Shown: positions 1 through 8,559, counted from the first letter of the stretch. The stretch: DNA of 61,478 nucleotides from an uncultured Acidimicrobiales bacterium (GCA_938023735.1 CALJDK010000002.1:1-61478), one strand, 5' to 3'. Notes: generated from the letters alone by a model not told the origin. Numbers and translations are program-made.

Positions 1-107
1 CCAAAACGGCAATAGTGGCGCCGCGAGGCCAATGAATGCCCCATTGTTTGCCTCGAGCCCTGCGCATGCGCCCGAGCTTGCGCGCCGAAGGAGTAAAGAG
101 TTTTCGA

Positions 108-377
108 ATGATTTCAGTACAGGACGAACATCGTCTGCCCCCACTGCAGCAATGGCGAGCCCAAGCAGCATGCCGTGGCCTCGACGCTTCAGTGTTTTTT
201 CCCGATGACGATGGCGAAGCATCGGCCCTTGCCAAGGCCACCTGCGCATCGTGTGTCGTACAGGACACCTGCCTGAGTTACGCGCTCATGAACAAAGAAA
301 AAGCGGGAGTTTGGGGAGGCGCCACCGAACGTGAACGCCGACGCATTATTCGCCAGGCGCGCCGCAAGTCTGCCTAG
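108..377 (+). CDS. WhiB-family iron-sulfur transcription factor
   Basis: Small (89 aa) WhiB-like protein. WhiB proteins bind a [4Fe-4S] cluster through four cysteines and usually partner the principal sigma factor to control development, stress or redox genes. The four ligands are visible: one Cys in QAACRGLD and three in TCASCVVQDTC (C-x2-C-x5-C). They are followed by the family turn GVWGG and a basic C-terminal tail (ERERRRIIRQARRK) that would contact DNA. The frame is open from an upstream ATG at 36, but I chose ATG 108 because the family starts near here and purine-rich AAGGAG/AAAGAG lies at 88-100. It stands alone before trpD. Which Wbl subgroup it belongs to cannot be decided from the sequence. 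Confidence 0.9.
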   Translation: MISVQDEHRLPPLQQWRAQAACRGLDASVFFPDDDGEASALAKATCASCVVQDTCLSYALMNKEKAGVWGGATERERRRIIRQARRKSA

Positions 378-429
378 TTACGCAATTCTGCCCTCTTTCG
401 AATTCTGCTTGTTCCGCGGGCATCGAACC

Positions 430-435
430 TAGGAT
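430..435 (+). promoter_or_regulatory. -10 element of trpD, leaderless spacing
   Basis: TAGGAT is followed by exactly six bases and then the trpD ATG, so transcription would begin at the start codon. A weak TTGTTC at 409-414 is the only -35 candidate, with a 15-base spacer. No proper Shine-Dalgarno sequence is seen. Confidence 0.5.
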
Positions 436-441
436 GGCCCG

Positions 442-1515
442 ATGAACGACTCGGCTCCTCCTCCCGCTCTCAGCTCCGACGCGCTCGAGGGGCACGGGGG
501 TTGGCGAGCTGTGCTCGGCCAACTCAGCGCCGGTCGCGACGTCGAAACCGCAGTAGCCGAGGCCGCGATGGAAGCGATCCTGGCGGGTGACGCAACCGAC
601 GCACAGATTGCCGGATTCATAATGAGCCTGCGGATCAAGGGTGAGTCGGCTGCCGAAATGACCGGCTTGGTGCGGGCAATGCAGAACGCGGCGACACCGC
701 TACACGTCGGCGAAGACGCCATCGACATCGTCGGGGTCGGTGGTGCTCCGAGCAGGCAGAAACATGCCCTCAACGTTTCGACGATGGCAGCCATTGTGGC
801 GGCAGCCGCTGGCGCTCGTGTCTGCAAGCACGGCAATCGAAAGGCCTCGTCAACATCGGGCTCCTTTGATCTGCTCGAAGCGCTCGGCGTTGCCTTCGAC
901 GTGACCCCGCAAGTGCTCGCCGGTGGCATCGAATCTAGCGGGCTCGGGTTCGCGTTCGCCCGAACCTTTCACCCGGCCATGCGTTTCGTTGCCGGGGTGC
1001 GGGCCGAGCTGGGTGTCCCCACGGTGTTTAATCTGATCGGTCCGCTTTCGAACCCTGGTCGCGTGACTCGCCAGGTGATTGGCGTCTCCGATGCCGACCT
1101 GGGAGCGCGCATGATCGACGTCCTCCAAGCGAACGGGTCAGTGCACGCGATGGTGGTCACCGGCCACGATCAGCTTGATGAATTCACCACAACCGGGCCT
1201 TCGGTGGTGCACGAGCTCCGCGACGGCAACCTCACTACTAGCGAAATCACGCCGCAATCGGTTGGTCTCGCCGTTGCAACGCCCGACCAACTTGTGGGTG
1301 GCGACGCCTCGGTCAATGCGGCGATCGCCACCGAGCTATTTGGTGGAGCCCCAGGTCCAAAGCGGGACATCGTGGCGCTGAACGCCGCAGCGGGACTGGT
1401 GGTTGGTGGCATCGCCGACAGTCTTGAGCACGGGGTTGGGTTGGCTGGCGAAGCCCTGGATTCCGGTGCGGCGTTGGCCAAACTCAACGAACTTCGGGCG
1501 TACACCAACGCCTGA
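442..1515 (+). CDS. trpD: Anthranilate phosphoribosyltransferase (TrpD), variant PRPP loop
   Basis: Transfers phosphoribose from PRPP to anthranilate, the second step of tryptophan synthesis. The 357 aa protein has the family hallmarks: KHGNRKASS at 130-138, a FARTFHPAMR segment, GVPTVFNLIGPLSNPG, and LDEFTTTG carrying the metal-binding DE. The glycine-rich PRPP/pyrophosphate loop is unusual. Where the family has GTGGD this protein has GVGGA (98-102), and the loop up to NVST is about three residues longer than in M. tuberculosis TrpD as I recall it. No other trp gene lies nearby. The fold assignment is firm; activity on anthranilate is inferred, and a diverged TrpD-like transferase is possible. 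Confidence 0.85.
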   Translation: MNDSAPPPALSSDALEGHGGWRAVLGQLSAGRDVETAVAEAAMEAILAGDATDAQIAGFIMSLRIKGESAAEMTGLVRAMQNAATPLHVGEDAIDIVGVGGAPSRQKHALNVSTMAAIVAAAAGARVCKHGNRKASSTSGSFDLLEALGVAFDVTPQVLAGGIESSGLGFAFARTFHPAMRFVAGVRAELGVPTVFNLIGPLSNPGRVTRQVIGVSDADLGARMIDVLQANGSVHAMVVTGHDQLDEFTTTGPSVVHELRDGNLTTSEITPQSVGLAVATPDQLVGGDASVNAAIATELFGGAPGPKRDIVALNAAAGLVVGGIADSLEHGVGLAGEALDSGAALAKLNELRAYTNA

Positions 1516-1567
1516 ACCATCGCCTGAATCAACGTAGCGACCGGAGTTCGGTGTCACAGGTGGTCGC

Positions 1568-1573
1568 TAGGTT
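1568..1573 (+). promoter_or_regulatory. -10 element, leaderless spacing
   Basis: TAGGTT with exactly six bases to the ATG at 1580. The intervening GAGG could act as a weak ribosome site, but the arrangement matches the leaderless pattern of neighbouring genes. Confidence 0.4.
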
Positions 1574-1579
1574 GAGGTT

Positions 1580-1783
1580 ATGAGTACGAACCCCGACCTT
1601 CTGACCATCGATTGCGCCGATTGCCGCTTTCAAGAATCCGACGTCTGCGCCGACTGCGTGGTGAGCTTTATCTGCTCTCGCGAGCCCGATGATGCGGTGA
1701 TTGTTGATATGAGTCAGCTCCGAGCCGTCCGAATGCTCGGTAACGCTGGCTTGGTTCCCGAGCTTCGTCACGAGGCCCGCTAG
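1580..1783 (+). CDS. Small cysteine-rich protein of unknown function
   Basis: A 67-residue protein that I do not recognise as a named family. Its N-terminal half holds five cysteines: DCADC, DVCADC and FIC, a spacing that could bind zinc or a small iron-sulfur cluster. The C-terminal half (MSQLRAVRMLGNAGLVPELRHEAR) is a short amphipathic helix-like stretch. No signal peptide or membrane segment is seen. It sits between trpD and queG with its own likely promoter. The compact Cys pattern, start-codon context and GC-rich third positions argue that it is real. A small metal-binding regulator or accessory protein is plausible but is inference only. Confidence 0.7.
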   Translation: MSTNPDLLTIDCADCRFQESDVCADCVVSFICSREPDDAVIVDMSQLRAVRMLGNAGLVPELRHEAR

Positions 1784-1788
1784 GAACG

Positions 1789-1794
1789 TACAAT
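1789..1794 (+). promoter_or_regulatory. -10 element of queG, leaderless spacing
   Basis: TACAAT (one mismatch from TATAAT) is followed by exactly six bases and the GTG start of queG. No Shine-Dalgarno sequence fits this start, which supports a leaderless mRNA. Confidence 0.55.
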
Positions 1795-1800
1795 TAGCCG

Positions 1801-2919
1801 GTGCTCGCCGCTTCTGTTGTCGATGAACTGGTCGAGATCGGCTACGCGCACGGCCTCGATGCCATCGGCGTAGCGAAGGCCGAACCCTTCGACGGCACCC
1901 TCGCAATCCTCGAGCAACGGAAAGCGCAGGGATTGCACGGCGGAATGAACTTCACGTACCGCAACCCCGCACGGTCGGCCGACCCAACGCGGGCGTTGCC
2001 CCATGCGCAAAGCCTGGTCGTCGCGGCCAAGGGGTATCTCCAAGCCGACCCGGCCCAAGCCGCTGGTCTGCAAGCCCGAGCGGCCCGCTACGTCTGGGAC
2101 GACCACTATCAGGCGCTCGCCGATGGCCTCGAAGCAATCGCTGCATCCCTGCGCTCCGACGGCTGGCGAACCCGGATATTGGTCGATGACAACGCCTTGG
2201 TCGACCGCGAAGCTGCCTACCGCGCGGGCCTGGGTTGGTATGGCAAGAACGCCAACGTGTTGCTGCCCGGGCAAGGAAGCTGGTTTGTGCTCGGTTCGTT
2301 GCTCACCGACGCTCCGTTGCCCGTAAGTCAGCAGCCGGTGGCCGATGGGTGCGGCACCTGTACCCGGTGTATCGATGATTGCCCCACCGCAGCGATCGTT
2401 GCACCTGGGGTGGTCGATGCCCGTCGATGCTTAGCGTGGCTGGTGCAAGACGATGGTGAGTTTCCGGTGGAGTTCCGCCGAGCGTTGGGCGACCGGCTGT
2501 ACGGGTGCGACGACTGCCAGGAAGTATGTCCGCCGAATCGGGCAACCGAACGCCGGGCCATACGCGAACAGTCGCTCTCCAGCGCTAAAGCCGCAGCAGT
2601 GTGGTTCGATCTCCGTCACGTTCTCACTGCCGAGGACGATGAACTGCTCGCCACCTACGGTCGTTGGTACATCGCGCGCCGCGATCCCAACTACCTTCGG
2701 CGCAACGCATTGGTTGTTCTGGCCAATGTCGGCCGGGCCGATCTCGAGGGCGCGAAAAAGCTGGTCGTTGCAGCGCTCACGAGCGAATCGGCAGTGGTAC
2801 GAGCCCACGCCGTGTGGGCGGCAGGCGAGTTGGGTTTGCTCGAACTCGCCACACCGCTGCTGGCCGACCCCGACCCGATGGTGCAGGTCGAGTTGGCCCG
2901 ATGGGACGTGCCGGCCTGA
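1801..2919 (+). CDS. queG: Epoxyqueuosine reductase QueG
   Basis: Catalyses the last step of queuosine synthesis, reducing epoxyqueuosine at tRNA position 34 with a cobalamin cofactor and two [4Fe-4S] clusters. The 372 aa protein has the N-terminal cobalamin-binding region with a conserved acidic stretch (VDDNALVDRE near 128-137) and GLGWYGKN at 143-150. The ferredoxin-like cluster pattern follows: C184, C187, C190, C194, then C210, C236, C239 and C243. The C-terminus (about 295-372) has HEAT-like helices, as in Bacillus QueG. It starts with GTG and its stop shares one base with the next ATG (TGATG). queA and tgt of the same pathway lie about 26 kb downstream. Confidence 0.93.
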   Translation: MLAASVVDELVEIGYAHGLDAIGVAKAEPFDGTLAILEQRKAQGLHGGMNFTYRNPARSADPTRALPHAQSLVVAAKGYLQADPAQAAGLQARAARYVWDDHYQALADGLEAIAASLRSDGWRTRILVDDNALVDREAAYRAGLGWYGKNANVLLPGQGSWFVLGSLLTDAPLPVSQQPVADGCGTCTRCIDDCPTAAIVAPGVVDARRCLAWLVQDDGEFPVEFRRALGDRLYGCDDCQEVCPPNRATERRAIREQSLSSAKAAAVWFDLRHVLTAEDDELLATYGRWYIARRDPNYLRRNALVVLANVGRADLEGAKKLVVAALTSESAVVRAHAVWAAGELGLLELATPLLADPDPMVQVELARWDVPA

Positions 2920-4052
2920 TGCCGCGTCATCTTCTGGTTACCAACGACTTCCCGCCGAAACTCGGCGGTATTCAGGCCTACCTTTGGGAACTCTGGCGTC
3001 GGCTACCGGCCGACGACGTGGCGGTCTACACCACCCCCTATGCCGGCAGCGATGCGTTCGACGCCCAACAAGACTTCCGCATCGAGCGTTCGCCCGAACC
3101 GTTTCTTCTGCCCAACCCGGTGCTGCTGAAGCGAATCAATACCTTGGCCGCCGAGGTCGGAGCCGAGTTTGTGGTGCTCGACCCCGCCGTGCCTTTGGGA
3201 GCTCTCGGTCCCAACCTCGACTTGCCCTACGCCGTCGTGCTTCATGGCGCCGAGGTCACGATCCCCGGGCGCCTACCGCTCAGCAGCCACGTACTTCGCC
3301 GGACCTTGCGCGGTTCCGGTCTGGCTATCGCCGCTGGCGGTTACCCGGCTGCCGAGGCCGAACTGGCGGCGCAGCGCCCGCTCAACACGGTCATCATTCC
3401 GCCGGGCGTCGACACGCAGCGTTTCCAGCCGTTGTCTCCGGCCGAGCGCAAAGCGACACGCGACCAGTTCGATCTCCCCAACGACGCCCAAGTGATTCTT
3501 GGTGTCAGTCGGCTCGTACCCCGCAAAGGTTTCGACACCGTAATTCGAGCGGTCGCTCGCTTGGCCGTCGACCACCCAAACGTGCTGGGCGTCATCGCCG
3601 GCGACGGTCGCGACCACAAACGGCTTGAGCGGCTTGCCGCGAGCCTCAATGCCCCGGTTCGTTTCCTCGGCCGGGTGCCGGATGCTTCGCTGCCGGCGTT
3701 GTACGGTGCCGCTGACCTCTTTGCGATGATGTCGCGGGTGCGTTGGATGGGTCTCGAGCAAGAGGGCTTTGGCATCGTGTTTGTCGAAGCCGCAGCCACC
3801 GGCATTCCGCAGGTCGCCGGAGCAAGTGGGGGAGCGCACGAAGCGGTGGCACACGAGGAAACAGGTGTGGTGATATCTGACCCCAACGACGTATCTGCAC
3901 TCACCGCCGAACTCGGTGCGCTACTCGACGACGACAAACTACGGCGGAGCTATGGAGACCAAGCTCGCCGCCGTGCGGTCGCCGAATTCGACTACGACGT
4001 ACTCGCGAAGCGCCTCGACGATGCGCTTCAGTCGTTTTCAGGAGCGCATTGA
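2919..4052 (+). CDS. GT4 glycosyltransferase, PimB'-like mannosyltransferase
   Basis: A 377-residue GT-B glycosyltransferase of family GT4. The N-terminus TNDFPPKLGGIQAYL closely matches the signature of PimB', which adds the second mannose to phosphatidylinositol mannoside from GDP-mannose. The donor domain has LGVSRLVPRKGFD and a catalytic-region EGFGIVFVEAAATGIPQVAG, including the E-x7-E pair typical of GT4. I chose ATG 2919 because it overlaps the queG stop and gives the family N-terminus; the reading frame is open far upstream, antisense-like. In mycobacteria pimB' also lies close to an SRPBCC gene (Rv2185c), as here at 4519. A related mannosyltransferase (MgtA-like) cannot be excluded. 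Confidence 0.83.
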   Translation: MPRHLLVTNDFPPKLGGIQAYLWELWRRLPADDVAVYTTPYAGSDAFDAQQDFRIERSPEPFLLPNPVLLKRINTLAAEVGAEFVVLDPAVPLGALGPNLDLPYAVVLHGAEVTIPGRLPLSSHVLRRTLRGSGLAIAAGGYPAAEAELAAQRPLNTVIIPPGVDTQRFQPLSPAERKATRDQFDLPNDAQVILGVSRLVPRKGFDTVIRAVARLAVDHPNVLGVIAGDGRDHKRLERLAASLNAPVRFLGRVPDASLPALYGAADLFAMMSRVRWMGLEQEGFGIVFVEAAATGIPQVAGASGGAHEAVAHEETGVVISDPNDVSALTAELGALLDDDKLRRSYGDQARRRAVAEFDYDVLAKRLDDALQSFSGAH

Positions 4053-4465
4053 TGCCACTGCTTGCAAAGCTTTCGTGGGTCGGCACCGTGCTGTTTTGCG
4101 CTACCGCAATACCGGCTTCTCTCGAGGTGACCGTGTTCGAACTACCGGCGGCCATCGTTGCCTTGGTGCTGTTCGCAGCCGGAATCATCACCTGTCTGTG
4201 GGGACTCGCAGTGGCCATCAACCGCAGTCGCCACGATGCCATTGGCATGGGCGGATTGTTCTTTCTGGCCGGAAGCGCCCCGAAGGCGGTGCAGCGAAGC
4301 TTCATGGCCTCGCTGTTTTTGCAGGTGGTGGTCGGCTTCACCACCGCATCGATGCGACCGTTTACCTCGTTGGCGTTCGGGATCCTGGTGGCGATGTTTG
4401 GCCTTGGCGTCGCCGGTCTTTGGGGAGCACAGAACGGCGAGTTCGAACCGCGCGCCAGCACGTAA
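4052..4465 (+). CDS. Conserved small integral membrane protein
   Basis: A 137-residue protein with four predicted hydrophobic helices (about residues 6-24, 30-54, 85-105 and 109-130) and short polar loops. I do not recognise a named domain. Its ATG overlaps the stop of the preceding glycosyltransferase (TGATG), so it is probably translated by coupling; an upstream in-frame TTG at 4049 is less likely. The context between a PimB'-like enzyme and an SRPBCC protein suggests an envelope-lipid role, but this is inference from position only. Confidence 0.75.
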   Translation: MPLLAKLSWVGTVLFCATAIPASLEVTVFELPAAIVALVLFAAGIITCLWGLAVAINRSRHDAIGMGGLFFLAGSAPKAVQRSFMASLFLQVVVGFTTASMRPFTSLAFGILVAMFGLGVAGLWGAQNGEFEPRAST

Positions 4466-4518
4466 GTTGTTGCTAATCTCAAAGAACTTCCCGACCTTCC
4501 AGCTGAACTCAGAGCCTT

Positions 4519-4968
4519 ATGTCTGATCACACCACCCAACACATCACCATCGATGCATCGCCCGAACGGTGTTTCGAATTGGCAGCCGATTATGCGAGCT
4601 ATGCCGATTGGGCAGGCGACATCAAGGAAAGCAAGGTTCTCACCACCGACGAGCTTGGCCGGGGCAGCGAGGTTGAGTTTCGGGCTGCAGCAATGGGGCG
4701 CAGCACGCACTACGTGCTGCGGTACAACTACGGCTCGAACCCGCTCCGAATTTCCTGGCGGCTCATGCGCGGCGACGTGATGGCCCGGCTCGATGGCGAA
4801 TATGAGTTTGCAGCAGTCGATGGCGACCCCAACACCACCCAAGTTACCTACGACCTCAACGTCGACCTGGCTGTTCCGCTGCCCGGCTTCGTGAAGCGTC
4901 GGGCCGAGACCAAAATCATCCATACCGCGCTCGACGAACTAAAACAGCGGGTCGAAAGCCAGCCGTAG
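4519..4968 (+). CDS. SRPBCC / polyketide cyclase-like START-domain protein
   Basis: A 149-residue helix-grip (SRPBCC, polyketide_cyc2) protein. The opening HITIDASPERCFELAADYASYADW is the classic first strand and helix of this fold. It is followed by alternating strands (YVLRYNYGSNPLRISWRLMRGDVMARLDGEYEF) and a long C-terminal helix (RAETKIIHTALDELKQRVES) that closes a hydrophobic pocket. Such proteins bind or transfer lipid-like ligands; no catalytic residues can be assigned. The mycobacterial homologue Rv2185c lies near pimB', and this order supports a link with phospholipid mannoside metabolism. It follows a 53-base gap, so it may share the upstream transcript. Confidence 0.88.
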   Translation: MSDHTTQHITIDASPERCFELAADYASYADWAGDIKESKVLTTDELGRGSEVEFRAAAMGRSTHYVLRYNYGSNPLRISWRLMRGDVMARLDGEYEFAAVDGDPNTTQVTYDLNVDLAVPLPGFVKRRAETKIIHTALDELKQRVESQP

Positions 4969-5075
4969 CGCAGCGTCAGCCGCAAAGCCACCGCTGACCC
5001 AACCCAGCAGGTCAGCGACCGTCGTCGAGTCCGAAATGCCGATTCTGCGACATAACGGCTGGAAATCTGGGTCTT

Positions 5076-7043
5076 TTGGCCGATATTACGAGGGTGAGGA
5101 TCGTACGAATTGCGAACCCGGACCCGGCTCTGCCCGATCTGGAGTTCCACCCAAAGCTGACCGTGGTTACCGGTCTCAGCGACGCGGATCAATTGCAGCT
5201 GTGCATTGCGCTCAATGCGGTGCTCACCGCGCAACCCATCGACCTCGCCACAGTGGTCGGCATCGCCGATAACGAGATTGCTGTACACGGCGTCGCACCA
5301 GTTCCGCCCGGTGCTGAAGATGCGAAACCCGTACTGACCCACCAGAGCTTCTTGACCCCGGTCATCAAAACCGACGAGGCCTCTCGCCGCGCACTTGCGG
5401 CCCAGGTTGACGAGGTGAACGAAGCGATTATCGAAGCCAAGCTTTACCGTGGCGAACTCAGCGACGCGTTGGACGCAGCCCAGAACCGAATCGACCCCTC
5501 GGCTTCCAGATCGCTCGCCGATGTTGCCGGCAGTGTTGCCGACCTCGAAGCACAGCTCGGAATGAAACCTGGTCAGGCCACCCTGGTCAACCTCGACAAG
5601 ATCCGCTTGCGCCGGGAATCGCTTACCAACCTCTCACAGGCCCTCGAATCTCGCGCCGCATGGCTCGGTGCCGACGGCGACCGTGTCCTTCGGGTAGCGC
5701 TCGCTCGCATGCGTGATTCGGTGGCAAGTCCCAGCTCGGTCTCGCTGACCGCGCAAGTACTTGCCGACGACTGGTCTCGGGCCCAGGCTCGATTCGAGAC
5801 CGCTCACGCCCGACTCGAAGCTTCACATGGCGACCTTGAACAGCTGGCGGCTCGTCTCGAGGCCTCGATTGCACGATTCGACAAGGCCAACGAGAAAAAG
5901 AGCGTCCAGCCACGAATCTCCTCGGACGACATTGCTCTCCTCGAGGAAGCTCACGACCGCGTGGTCGAGGCAGAATCTCGGGTCACCGGTCGAGCAAGCA
6001 TCTACCGGCCCGAACTCATCGTTGCTCGACGCTCCGAACAACGGATTCTCGACCGACTCGGCTTCGCAACCTGGGCCGAGTTCATGCTCGAGGGTGCGTT
6101 TGACTCGAGTAGTACCGGATCTTCCCGCGAACTCGACCTTGCCCGCCGCGATCTCATCGACACGCAACGCCGTTGGGACGACTTCACCAAGGAATTCGAA
6201 TCCGACGAGGAACTTGCTGCGGCCACGAGTGAACTTGACCGTATCGCGGCCGACACGTTCGAACTGCTCGGCGAGTGCGATGACATCGAAACCGCGCTGC
6301 GGTCGCACCGAGTGCAAGGCGGCGAGCGTGCTTCGGGGGAGGTCATTGAAAGTCGACACAGCCTCACGGCCGTTCTCGAGGCGCTTGGCTTTGAAGACCT
6401 TGACGATCTCGCCCCCGGCGAGCTGATCCAGATCGGTCTCGACTGGCAGCACGTTGCGAAAGAGATGGCCGAAGGAGCAGATGAGCTCGAAAGTCTTCGG
6501 CGAGCCTGCGAGGCCGAGATCCTGCGCCTCGATCAAACCCTTGGTCATGCTGACGACGGCGTCGAAGCTCCGGCCAAGGATCCAAGAATCGATCTGATGG
6601 TGAGCATCCTCGAAGCGTCCGAAGCGTCGTTTGATCGCAATATTGGAGCCCAACTCGATCACTCGCTGGCGGTGGAACAGACCGCAATCCTCGAACGTCA
6701 GCTTTCGCGGCTCGAAGGTTTAGCGGCATCGAAAGCCGACGAGTTAGCTCGGGCCGAGGAGCCGACCGATTGGGTACCTGTCGATGCTCCTACCGCGGCA
6801 CAAATCGTGGCCGAGCATTTCGAGAATCTCCGAGCTGCGACTTCGACACCGCTTCCTGCGGTGCTCGACCAACCGTTGTCGGTCCTTGATATTGCGGCCC
6901 AAACGTCGGTGCTGGTGGACTTCATGCGAGCAAGCGAAGGCTTGCAGGTGATTTGGTTCAACCCCGCTCGGCTCATTGTGGATTGGGCGTCGAGTCTGGG
7001 CGACGGTGCGCGCGTTCTTCGATTGACCGACGTAAACCGGTAG
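5076..7043 (+). CDS. Large SMC/RecN-like coiled-coil protein with degenerate ATPase motifs
   Basis: A 655-residue soluble protein, mostly charged coiled coil (about 110-560). The first 50 residues look like the N-terminal ATPase lobe of SMC/RecF-type proteins, but the Walker A position reads VTGLSDADQLQL (31-42) instead of GxxGxGKS/T. The last 63 residues resemble the SMC C-terminal lobe: LPAVLDQPLSVLD (593-605) sits where the Walker B would be, with the catalytic Glu replaced. QVIWFNPARL and GARVLRL follow as terminal strands. The start is uncertain: TTG 5076, or GTG 5094, which begins MRIVRIANPD. It converges on glpK. I infer a pseudo-ATPase scaffold; there is no named family I can give with confidence. 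Confidence 0.8.
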   Translation: MADITRVRIVRIANPDPALPDLEFHPKLTVVTGLSDADQLQLCIALNAVLTAQPIDLATVVGIADNEIAVHGVAPVPPGAEDAKPVLTHQSFLTPVIKTDEASRRALAAQVDEVNEAIIEAKLYRGELSDALDAAQNRIDPSASRSLADVAGSVADLEAQLGMKPGQATLVNLDKIRLRRESLTNLSQALESRAAWLGADGDRVLRVALARMRDSVASPSSVSLTAQVLADDWSRAQARFETAHARLEASHGDLEQLAARLEASIARFDKANEKKSVQPRISSDDIALLEEAHDRVVEAESRVTGRASIYRPELIVARRSEQRILDRLGFATWAEFMLEGAFDSSSTGSSRELDLARRDLIDTQRRWDDFTKEFESDEELAAATSELDRIAADTFELLGECDDIETALRSHRVQGGERASGEVIESRHSLTAVLEALGFEDLDDLAPGELIQIGLDWQHVAKEMAEGADELESLRRACEAEILRLDQTLGHADDGVEAPAKDPRIDLMVSILEASEASFDRNIGAQLDHSLAVEQTAILERQLSRLEGLAASKADELARAEEPTDWVPVDAPTAAQIVAEHFENLRAATSTPLPAVLDQPLSVLDIAAQTSVLVDFMRASEGLQVIWFNPARLIVDWASSLGDGARVLRLTDVNR

Positions 7044-7050
7044 CTGCGTT

Positions 7051-7073
7051 CCTCGCTCGGTTTCCGGGCGAGG
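7051..7073. terminator. Hairpin between convergent genes
   Basis: A 10-base-pair stem (CCTCGCTCGG pairing with CCGGGCGAGG, one G-T wobble) with a TTT loop lies between the convergent stop codons of the SMC-like gene and glpK. There is no clear U-tract on either strand, so it is a weak bidirectional terminator at best. Confidence 0.45.
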
Positions 7074-7075
7074 GT

Positions 7076-8551
7076 CTACTGCTGTTCCCAGCCCAACGAT
7101 CGCTCGACGGCACGACGCCAGTTGCCGTAGCCAGCTTCAACTGCGTCGGCGTCTCCCGCCGGGTCGAACTCGCCTTGCGAGGCCCAGTAGCTGGCGAGTT
7201 CGTCAGTGCTCGACCAAACACCTTCGGCGAGTCCGGCCATATAGGCCGTGCCGAGGGCGGTGGTCTCTTGCACCTTGGCCCGACGGACCCGAACACCGAG
7301 CTGATCGGCTTGAAACTGAAGCAGCAGGTCCATGACCGATGCTCCGCCGTCGACCCGTAGATCCTTGATCGTTCGACCCGACGCCGCCCCCATGGCGTCG
7401 ACCACGTCGCGTGACTGGTAGGCCATCGACTCGACAACTGCACGCGCGATTTCGGGGCGTCCGCTGCCGCGGGTGAGACCCACAATGGTGCCGCGGGCGT
7501 AAGGGTCCCACCAGGGGCTGCCCAAGCCGGCGAATGCCGGAACCACATAGACCCCGCCAGTGTCGTCACAGCTTGCTGCCAGTGGCCCGATCTCGGAAGC
7601 ATCGTCTATAATACCCAGCCCATCGCGCAGCCATTGGATCGCCGCGCCAGTAACGAACACTGCGCCCTCGAGCGCATAGGTCACACTGCCGTCGGCCAAC
7701 TGCCAGCCAATGGTAGTGAGCAGGCCCTCGACGGGGTCGGGACACGTATCGCCCACATTCATCAGCACAAACGAACCAGTGCCGTAGGTGTTCTTAGCCA
7801 TGCCGGGTTCGAAACACGCCTGGCCGAACAGCGCGGCCTGTTGGTCGCCGGCCATTCCGCTCACCGGAATCCCAGCCGGGATGGGAAGACCCTCGGCGGT
7901 GACCCCAAATCGCCCGCTCGACGGCCGTACCTCGGGAAGGCACGACGTCGGAATTCCAAAGAGATCGGTCAGCTCATCGGACCAAGTCATCGAGCGAATA
8001 TCGAACAGCATGGTGCGGCTGGCGTTGGATGGCTCGGTTGCGTGTTCGGCGCCACCGGTGAGGTTCCACAGAACCCAGGAGTCGATGGTGCCAAAGGCCG
8101 TATCGGGGGTGTTGGCAATTCCTGCTTCGGTGAACAGCCATTCGAGCTTCGACGACGAGAAGTAGGGGTCGAGTACCAATCCCGACTGCGATCGAACCAG
8201 ATCGAGGTGGCCGTCGGCCTCGAGCTGGTCGCATCGAGCGGCCGTTCGGCGATCCTGCCAAACGATGGCTCGATGGAGGGGCTGACCCGTGGTTTTGTTC
8301 CACACCGCAACCGTCTCGCGCTGGTCGGTAACGCCGAGGGCGGCGATTGGCTGATCGAGCTTGGCCACGAGCTCGGAAAGGGTGGCGACGATGGCGTCCC
8401 AGATCTCCGTGAGGTCATGTTCGACCCACCCAGGCTGGGGGAAGTACTGCGGGAATTCCCGGTACGCCCAACCCACCGGTGTGCCCGATTCGTCGACCGC
8501 AAACGAGCGGACACCCGTCGTTCCAGCGTCGATAGAAACAATGATTGCCAC
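7076..8551 (-). CDS. glpK: Glycerol kinase (FGGY family)
   Basis: Phosphorylates glycerol to glycerol 3-phosphate with ATP. At 491 aa it has the normal length. The N-terminal phosphate loop reads DAGTTGVRSF (8-17) rather than the DQGTTSSR of classical GlpK. The substrate and ATP regions are typical: ALGVTDQRETVAVW, RAIVWQDRRTA, GMAGDQQAALFGQ, YGTGSF, and the C-terminal DGGASVMDLLLQFQADQLG with VQETTALGTAYMAGLAEGVW. The GTG start is supported by a GGAGG eight bases upstream (8560-8564 on the plus strand). No glpF or glpD is adjacent. Another FGGY sugar kinase is possible, but the C-terminal motifs favour glycerol. Confidence 0.88.
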   Translation of the reverse strand: MAIIVSIDAGTTGVRSFAVDESGTPVGWAYREFPQYFPQPGWVEHDLTEIWDAIVATLSELVAKLDQPIAALGVTDQRETVAVWNKTTGQPLHRAIVWQDRRTAARCDQLEADGHLDLVRSQSGLVLDPYFSSSKLEWLFTEAGIANTPDTAFGTIDSWVLWNLTGGAEHATEPSNASRTMLFDIRSMTWSDELTDLFGIPTSCLPEVRPSSGRFGVTAEGLPIPAGIPVSGMAGDQQAALFGQACFEPGMAKNTYGTGSFVLMNVGDTCPDPVEGLLTTIGWQLADGSVTYALEGAVFVTGAAIQWLRDGLGIIDDASEIGPLAASCDDTGGVYVVPAFAGLGSPWWDPYARGTIVGLTRGSGRPEIARAVVESMAYQSRDVVDAMGAASGRTIKDLRVDGGASVMDLLLQFQADQLGVRVRRAKVQETTALGTAYMAGLAEGVWSSTDELASYWASQGEFDPAGDADAVEAGYGNWRRAVERSLGWEQQ

Positions 8552-8559
8552 AGCTTCAT

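Noticed and set aside
1..107. Earlier start of the WhiB protein at ATG 36
   Set aside because: The added 24 residues have no family similarity, and purine-rich ribosome-site sequence lies before ATG 108.
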